Origin: Neptuniibacter sp.
Lineage (GTDB): Bacteria > Pseudomonadota > Gammaproteobacteria > Pseudomonadales > Balneatricaceae
Direction: 5' to 3'
DNA: 9,857 nt
NCBI GenBank assembly: GCA_030149405.1
Contig: JASBRM010000264.1
Location: forward strand, 1 to 9,857
Shown here piece after piece: positions 6,673 through 9,857 of the stretch. Position numbers and translations under genes: made by a program. The notes below the pieces were generated by a model, which made no database searches, was not told the DNA's origin, and saw only the letters and a program-made list of their open reading frames with translations. Numbering within the stretch: the first letter of the stretch is position 1; each line of letters opens with the position of its first letter.

Positions 6673-6715
6673 GGGTAAGTCTAAGGGGGTAATTCAGGGG
6701 TAATTTCGTGGGTAT
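6673..6715 (-). promoter_or_regulatory. Array of four GGGTAA-type direct repeats upstream of tmm
   Basis: On the + strand GGGTAA occurs at 6673, 6687 and 6698, and GGGTAT at 6710, giving steps of 14, 11 and 12 bp, close to helical phasing. Read with tmm these are TTACCC or ATACCC boxes, two of them as ATTACCCC. They end about 105 bp before the tmm start. A further GGGTTA lies at 6613. Iterated same-face boxes suggest a regulator binding site; the protein is unknown. Confidence 0.45.
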
Positions 6716-6747
6716 AAGGCTAAGGAGTCTATTAACAAGTCCGGCAA

Positions 6748-6766
6748 TGATTCATAGGTTCCTTAG
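6748..6766 (-). repeat. Solo MITE-terminus-like sequence upstream of tmm
   Basis: Read on the - strand, CTAAGGAACCTATGAATCA (6766-6748) matches the right end of the 2547-2811 element at 12 of 13 bases over GGAACCT-A-C/T-GAAT. It matches the left end together with its CTAA flank at 15 of 19. No second end or internal hairpin of a full element was found nearby; AACAAGT at 6734-6740 also recalls the terminal repeat. It may be a degraded end. Confidence 0.45.
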
Positions 6767-6823
6767 ATATTTGCATATTCTAAAGATCTGGTTGGGATTT
6801 AAAGCTAGGGGGGACATTAATCT

Positions 6824-6863
6824 TTTGTTTGTTCGTTTGTTCGTTTGTTCGTTTGTTTGTTTG
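6824..6863. repeat. Tetranucleotide TTYG tandem repeat, ten units
   Basis: Ten consecutive four-base units, TTTG or TTCG, run from 6824 to 6863 in the order TTTG, TTTG, then TTCG-TTTG three times, then TTTG, TTTG. The middle is therefore an 8-bp repeat. It lies about 260 bp upstream of the tmm start and 110 bp downstream of the LysR gene. Such tracts can change length by slippage. Confidence 0.9.
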
Positions 6864-6886
6864 GAGGCGGAGCGACTTCCGCTTTG

Positions 6887-6993
6887 AACCCACAACCACT
6901 AGCAGACATTTAGAAGAAAGGCTGAAATTAGTCCCAAACCCAAATAACAGAAAGCTTTTCAAAACGCGAAGCTATACGAGTGGTTGTAGGGTT
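6887..6993. repeat. Long-range inverted repeat straddling the LysR gene 3' end
   Basis: AACCCACAACCACT (6887-6900) is inverted as AGTGGTTGTAGGGTT (6979-6993) with one inserted base. The right arm lies in the last codons of the LysR gene and the left arm in the downstream region. The arms could pair in the LysR mRNA 3' end across a 78-base loop. No T-tract follows, so it is not called a terminator. Confidence 0.4.
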
Positions 6994-7850
6994 GTTTCTG
7001 GCTTCAGCTCTACCTCGTTTAATAAATCAATAATAGGCTCAATACTTAGATGGTCTTTAGAACTCTTGCCATAGACGGCATAAACTGAACGTTGGACAGG
7101 TTTTACATCTTTAACCTTAAATAATTGCCCATCTTCCAGATATATATCCAATTGACTCAACGGCAAAAAAGCTGCACCGCCATTAGTTAATAGAAACTCT
7201 AAAGCGATCTGGCTTTGTTCGGTATGTAGCACCGGTGCAACAGGCTTTTTAAACAGCTTCGCGTGTTTAAGGTTAAATGCGGTGCCCCAGTCTACAAAGA
7301 TATAACCCAATTCATTGATATCGTTAAATGTAGCCCCTTTTTTATTGGAAACCAGCGCTAATTCAATCTGGCCAATTTTGCTGGTCTTAAGTTCGGCCAT
7401 ATTGGGTGGGTCAAGCACAACCGCCATATCCAGACGTCCTGCAATCAGAGCACGGGTTAATTCCAGATGAGAATTAATCTCTGTTCGGATAGATATTTGA
7501 GGGAATGCTTCCGCAAGTTTCGGCAGCGTCGACTGAAGAAACGTGCCCCATAAATTTGATATACCGCCAAGGGATAAATGCATCTCTTGTTGTTCTGGCA
7601 ACCCCACATCCTGTAAAGCGATCTGCCAGGAAGCAAGAATGTTCTCTGCATGGGGTATCAAGCGTTCACCAGCACTCGTGAGCATAATGTTGTTTCGTTG
7701 CCGGGAAAACAGAGGCAGACCCACTAAATCTTCTAATTGGCGAATTCGGAAGCTCACTGCAGACTGGGTAAGGTACAGGTTGTCTGCGGCTTTACCAAAA
7801 TGCCGTGTTTTAGACACTTCAAGGAATGTACGAAGTAGACCTATATCCAT
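6972..7850 (-). CDS. hdfR: LysR-family transcriptional regulator, HdfR-like
   Basis: A 292-aa LysR-type regulator. The N-terminal winged helix-turn-helix (about 1-60) reads MDIGLLRTFLEVSKTRHFGK, then NLYLTQSAVSFRIRQLEDLV and LFSRQRNNIMLTSAGERL, nearly the same as E. coli HdfR in this part. The co-inducer-binding domain (about 90-292) is much more divergent. I chose the ATG at 7850, with GGAAAAG just upstream; a 33-residue longer frame begins with residues absent from the family. E. coli HdfR represses flhDC and acts on gltBD; the target here is unknown. It reads toward tmm 403 bp away, so control of tmm is possible but not shown. The upstream region has several dyads that could be its own operator. 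Confidence 0.85.
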   Translation of the reverse strand: MDIGLLRTFLEVSKTRHFGKAADNLYLTQSAVSFRIRQLEDLVGLPLFSRQRNNIMLTSAGERLIPHAENILASWQIALQDVGLPEQQEMHLSLGGISNLWGTFLQSTLPKLAEAFPQISIRTEINSHLELTRALIAGRLDMAVVLDPPNMAELKTSKIGQIELALVSNKKGATFNDINELGYIFVDWGTAFNLKHAKLFKKPVAPVLHTEQSQIALEFLLTNGGAAFLPLSQLDIYLEDGQLFKVKDVKPVQRSVYAVYGKSSKDHLSIEPIIDLLNEVELKPETTLQPLV

Positions 7851-7886
7851 AACTTTTCCATAAAAAAAATCGATTGAAAGCATAAA

Positions 7887-7989
7887 AAAACATCGTTTTA
7901 CAGTAAATACAACTGCATCAATAATTGCAACCAAGGGTAAACAAACCAATTTGGTTATCTTGGCAAGATGTTAGTCAGAACGATGTTTT
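7887..7989. repeat. Widely spaced perfect 11-bp inverted repeat upstream of the LysR gene
   Basis: AAAACATCGTT (7887-7897) and AACGATGTTTT (7979-7989) are exact reverse complements, 81 bp apart, starting 36 bp upstream of the LysR start codon. They flank the two dyads at 7944-7969. The layout suits a looping operator pair for autoregulation, which is inferred. Confidence 0.45.
7944..7969. promoter_or_regulatory. Two abutting 13-bp perfect dyads, candidate operator
   Basis: AACCAA-T-TTGGTT (7944-7956) is immediately followed by ATCTTG-G-CAAGAT (7957-7969). Each is a perfect odd-centred palindrome with 6-bp arms and the centres are 13 bp apart. They lie 94-119 bp upstream of the LysR start in the divergent region. 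Binding by the adjacent regulator is a guess. Confidence 0.45.
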
Positions 7990-8006
7990 AGTTAGCTTTT
8001 AAATTG

Positions 8007-8045
8007 TGGAATTTCAGCTGGCAATTAATGTTTCTGAAAATTCCA
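8007..8045. repeat. Inverted repeat with 11-12 bp arms in the divergent region
   Basis: TGGAATTTCAG (8007-8017) pairs with CTGAAAATTCCA (8034-8045) with a single bulged base, around a 16-base loop. No T-tract follows on either strand. It could be an operator or an RNA hairpin in a + strand leader. Confidence 0.45.
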
Positions 8046-8265
8046 GTGAAGGCGATACGTCTGCTTTAACAATGCGACATGACACAATAAAAGACGACCT
8101 TCATAGTGTTTAAATGCCAAAGAAACAAGGGGTTATCCAACATTTTATGATCATGTTTATGATTTTTAATTCACGGATACTTCCTTAACTACTGCTCAGC
8201 ACTGTTCTGTTTGCTGTGTCACCTAAGGCTACTAAAACTTAGTAAGACAAAACATCTGATTTCTT

Positions 8266-8311
8266 AGCAGCTGACTTATGCGGTTTTCCATATAGGTCAG
8301 CTGCTTTTTTT
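8266..8311 (+). terminator. Orphan intrinsic terminator upstream of the ATP-grasp gene
   Basis: AGCAGCTGAC (8266-8275) and GTCAGCTGCT (8296-8305) form a perfect 10-bp stem with a 20-base loop, followed by seven T (8305-8311). No + strand gene lies upstream, because the LysR gene reads the other way, so the transcript it ends must be a short RNA begun between about 7950 and 8230, or the leader of the ATP-grasp gene, whose ATG is 47 bases further on. A T-tract on one side only shows the direction. Confidence 0.85.
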
Positions 8312-8358
8312 AATTTGTTTTTATTAATAAGAATTTTAAATCGATATTTGGTATAGAA

Positions 8359-9396
8359 ATGAAAATTTGCTTTTTGATGTATCCATGGGAACGTATTTCA
8401 CCTGAGACGGATACCACGCTCAGGATGATCCATGAGGCTGCTTCGAGAGGCCATACAGTCGCAATCACCACACCAAATAGCCTGACTGTTCGGGACAGTA
8501 TTGCGCATGCGTTTTGTAATGTACTGAAACGGGATACCAAACTGACCCATAACATCCCGTCTTTTTACCGTAAAGCGGAGTTCAAGCGTTGCAAATTACC
8601 TTTAGCCGGTTTTGACGTCGTCATCATGCGAGCAAACCCGCCTCTGGATACGATAGCGCTGAATTTTTTAGATTCTGTGCGTAATGACGTCTTCATCATG
8701 AATGACATTGATGGGCTTAGAGTCGCGAATAACAAATTATATCCGGCATCTTTCAGTGGTGAGGCCAGTCGTTTTGTTCCTGCCACTCATGTATCTAAGA
8801 ACCGCGAGTATTTAGAGCAGGTTCTGAAGGATTCCCCGACTGAAAAAATGATCATGAAGCCACTGAATGGCTTTGGTGGTCAGGGTGTAATCGTGATTGA
8901 GAAAAACGCGCGTCAGAATTTCCGCTCATTGTTGGATTTTTATATTGGCTCTGGCGATTCAAGTAACCACGTCATTTTACAAGAGTACGTGACCGGTGCT
9001 GAAAAAGGTGATGTGCGTATCCTTATGCTCAATGGTGAACCCATTGGTGCGATGCGTCGCGTTCCCGCAGGTGATGATGTTCGCTCAAATATTCATGCAG
9101 GTGGCAAAGAAGTTAAACACCAACTGACCAAAGAGGAAAAAGAGCTTTGTAAAGCCATTGGGCCTCAGTTGGTCAGGGATGGACTGTACTTTGTCGGACT
9201 GGATGTCATCAATGGGAAATTGATTGAGGTAAACGTACTTAGCCCGGGTGGAATTACACGTATCAACCGTCTTAACAGAGTCAAACTACAGTCAAAGGTA
9301 ATCGACTTTATCGAAAATGTAGTGTCTGCAAAAGAGCTGGTTATGGAGCGAAAAAGTGCTTTCAGGAAGGTGATTGAAGATGCAGAAACTATCTGA
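8359..9396 (+). CDS. GshB-like ATP-grasp ligase
   Basis: A 345-aa ATP-grasp enzyme resembling glutathione synthetase GshB along its full length, but clearly diverged from it. Landmarks: a GshB-like N-terminal fold with VVIMRANPPLDT (87-98); the ATP-grasp lysine and glycine-rich loop MKPLNGFGGQGV (166-177); GDVRILMLNGEP (217-228); RRVPAGDDVRSNIHAGG (233-249); and the metal-binding segment FVGLDVINGKLIEVNVLSPGG (278-298) with E290 and N292. It should form an amide or peptide bond with ATP through an acyl phosphate; the substrates are unknown. The Shine-Dalgarno before 8359 is poor. Its end overlaps the next gene by 17 bp, so the two form an operon. The neighbour is an N-formylglutamate amidohydrolase, not gshA, which argues against plain glutathione synthesis. 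Confidence 0.85.
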   Translation: MKICFLMYPWERISPETDTTLRMIHEAASRGHTVAITTPNSLTVRDSIAHAFCNVLKRDTKLTHNIPSFYRKAEFKRCKLPLAGFDVVIMRANPPLDTIALNFLDSVRNDVFIMNDIDGLRVANNKLYPASFSGEASRFVPATHVSKNREYLEQVLKDSPTEKMIMKPLNGFGGQGVIVIEKNARQNFRSLLDFYIGSGDSSNHVILQEYVTGAEKGDVRILMLNGEPIGAMRRVPAGDDVRSNIHAGGKEVKHQLTKEEKELCKAIGPQLVRDGLYFVGLDVINGKLIEVNVLSPGGITRINRLNRVKLQSKVIDFIENVVSAKELVMERKSAFRKVIEDAETI

Positions 9397-9857
9397 AAAA
9401 GAGATTGTAAAACTGATCTCTGATGGCGCTCACTTTGAGTGTGAGCTTCTGGATGGTTCTTTCTCCTTAAAGGTTGAAGCGTACACCCCTGCGATCTGCA
9501 CCGCTGTTCATGATGGTCATAAGTTCAGTAAAAATCTGGAAAGCTATTGTGCGCTCTCGGAATCAGAAAGACTTTTTGAGGAAGATCCCTATACAGGTGA
9601 ATTGATTGAGTCCATGCCAATAACCATGATTGGCTTGGACTCAAGATATGAGTATGACCTTAACAGGCCTCTGGCAAGGTGTATCTACAGCAAAGCCTGG
9701 GGTAAGGAGGTATGGAATAAAAACCTGCCTAAAAGTCTGCGAAGAAAGAGCATCGAAAAACATAAGACGTTCTATCGGGTTCTTGATGCTTTAATTGCCA
9801 AAGTCGAGGAAAAATTCGGAGCCTGTATTGTTTTTGATCTTCATTCATACAATTACA
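9380..9857 (+). CDS. N-formylglutamate amidohydrolase-family protein (partial, cut by window end)
   Basis: The first 159 residues of a protein that runs off the right edge. It shows the metal-hydrolase pattern of the N-formylglutamate amidohydrolase (HutG/COG3741) family: AVHDGHKF (42-49) with H44 and H47; ERLFEEDPYTGEL (63-75); LDSRYEYDLNRP (86-97); HKTFYRVLDALI (128-139); and FDLHSYNY (152-159), whose histidine is a metal ligand in the family. The family removes acyl groups from glutamate-like amides using zinc. The ATG at 9380 has AGGAAGG upstream, inside the ATP-grasp gene, which it overlaps by 17 bp. No histidine-utilisation genes are in view, so a role with the ATP-grasp ligase is more likely than histidine breakdown. 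Confidence 0.82.
   Translation, partial: MQKLSEKEIVKLISDGAHFECELLDGSFSLKVEAYTPAICTAVHDGHKFSKNLESYCALSESERLFEEDPYTGELIESMPITMIGLDSRYEYDLNRPLARCIYSKAWGKEVWNKNLPKSLRRKSIEKHKTFYRVLDALIAKVEEKFGACIVFDLHSYNY

Larger units (their letters stand above)
6569..6971. other. 403-bp intergenic region between the LysR gene and tmm
   Basis: No credible gene here. It must hold the tmm promoter, since tmm and the LysR gene read the same way and lie 403 bp apart. A weak candidate on the - strand is TTATAC (6716-6711) with TTGTTA 15 bases upstream, an imperfect spacing. Also present are a GGGTAA array, a MITE-end-like sequence, a TTYG repeat, and a short hairpin (GCGGA 6867-6871 with TCCGC 6878-6882) that lacks a T-tract on either strand and so is not called a terminator. 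No convincing terminator for the LysR gene was found. Confidence 0.6.
7851..8358. other. 508-bp divergent intergenic region between the LysR and ATP-grasp genes
   Basis: No credible open frame. It holds, left to right, a long-spaced inverted repeat (7887-7989), two abutting dyads (7944-7969), a hairpin-forming repeat (8007-8045), a direct TTTATGAT repeat (8144-8151 and 8156-8163) that could supply a -10 element, and an orphan + strand terminator (8266-8311). Promoters for both flanking genes must lie here; I could not place them with confidence. Confidence 0.6.

Noticed and set aside
6865..6900. tRNA-like T-arm (GGGTTCAAA on the - strand) or an integron attC site next to the TTYG repeat
   Set aside because: The flanking bases do not form the T-stem, no cloverleaf can be drawn, and attC core boxes are not present.
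6780..6962. A 60-codon frame on the - strand running through the TTYG repeat
   Set aside because: It would need a TTG start, is low in complexity (runs of Thr, Asn, Lys and Gln) and has no ribosome site; the repeat alone keeps the frame open.
6829..7074. An 81-codon + strand frame overlapping the end of the LysR gene
   Set aside because: It starts within the simple repeat and lies antisense to the conserved LysR C-terminus.
7851..7949. 33-residue longer start for the LysR regulator
   Set aside because: The HdfR-like domain begins exactly at the ATG at 7850, which has a GGAAAAG upstream; the extra residues fall in the operator region.
1..9857. CRISPR array, rRNA or tRNA genes, insertion sequence with transposase
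   Set aside because: No regularly spaced repeats of the right size, no RNA gene signatures and no transposase frame were found; the only mobile-type element seen is the non-coding one at 2547-2811.

Overview
The window looks like chromosomal DNA from a marine, moderately AT-rich gammaproteobacterium. An Oceanospirillales-type organism is my best guess, from the style of the proteins and the presence of methylamine-oxidation genes; this is inference, not a database result. Its main theme is oxidation of methylated amines: a dimethylamine monooxygenase operon (dmmABC, + strand, at the left edge) and a trimethylamine monooxygenase gene (tmm, - strand, centre) face each other across about 2.6 kb of small genes.

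Layout. 36-2546: dmmA, dmmB and dmmC, tightly packed and probably cotranscribed. 2547-2811: a MITE-like palindromic element with 21-bp terminal inverted repeats, starting at the base after the dmmC stop codon. 2845-4381 (+): a SugE/Gdx-type small multidrug-resistance exporter, a class I glutamine amidotransferase and a GNAT acetyltransferase. 4391-6568 (-): a tmm - cupin - YbaN/DUF454 string read leftward, converging on the GNAT gene with a 9-bp gap. 6569-6971: a 403-bp regulatory region upstream of tmm with a phased GGGTAA-type array, a stray copy of the MITE end and a TTYG tetranucleotide repeat. 6972-7850 (-): an HdfR-like LysR regulator. 7851-8358: a 508-bp intergenic region with several dyads and a strong + strand terminator that no visible gene accounts for. 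8359-9857 (+): a GshB-like ATP-grasp ligase overlapping an N-formylglutamate amidohydrolase-family gene cut by the window edge.

How the genes fit together. Tmm turns trimethylamine into its N-oxide. TMAO demethylase (not in this window) would release dimethylamine, which DmmABC oxidises to monomethylamine and formaldehyde. The folate-linked partner dmmD and the gamma-glutamylmethylamide genes are also not in the window. The glutamine amidotransferase, the SugE exporter and the cupin could be accessory to amine metabolism, but the sequence alone does not prove that.

The most unusual points are: (i) three intergenic regions built the same way, an intrinsic terminator whose T-tract runs straight into the next gene's Shine-Dalgarno sequence; (ii) the MITE-like element and its stray end; (iii) an orphan terminator upstream of the ATP-grasp gene; (iv) the ATP-grasp/amidohydrolase pair, which resembles gene neighbourhoods proposed to make uncharacterised amide-linked metabolites.
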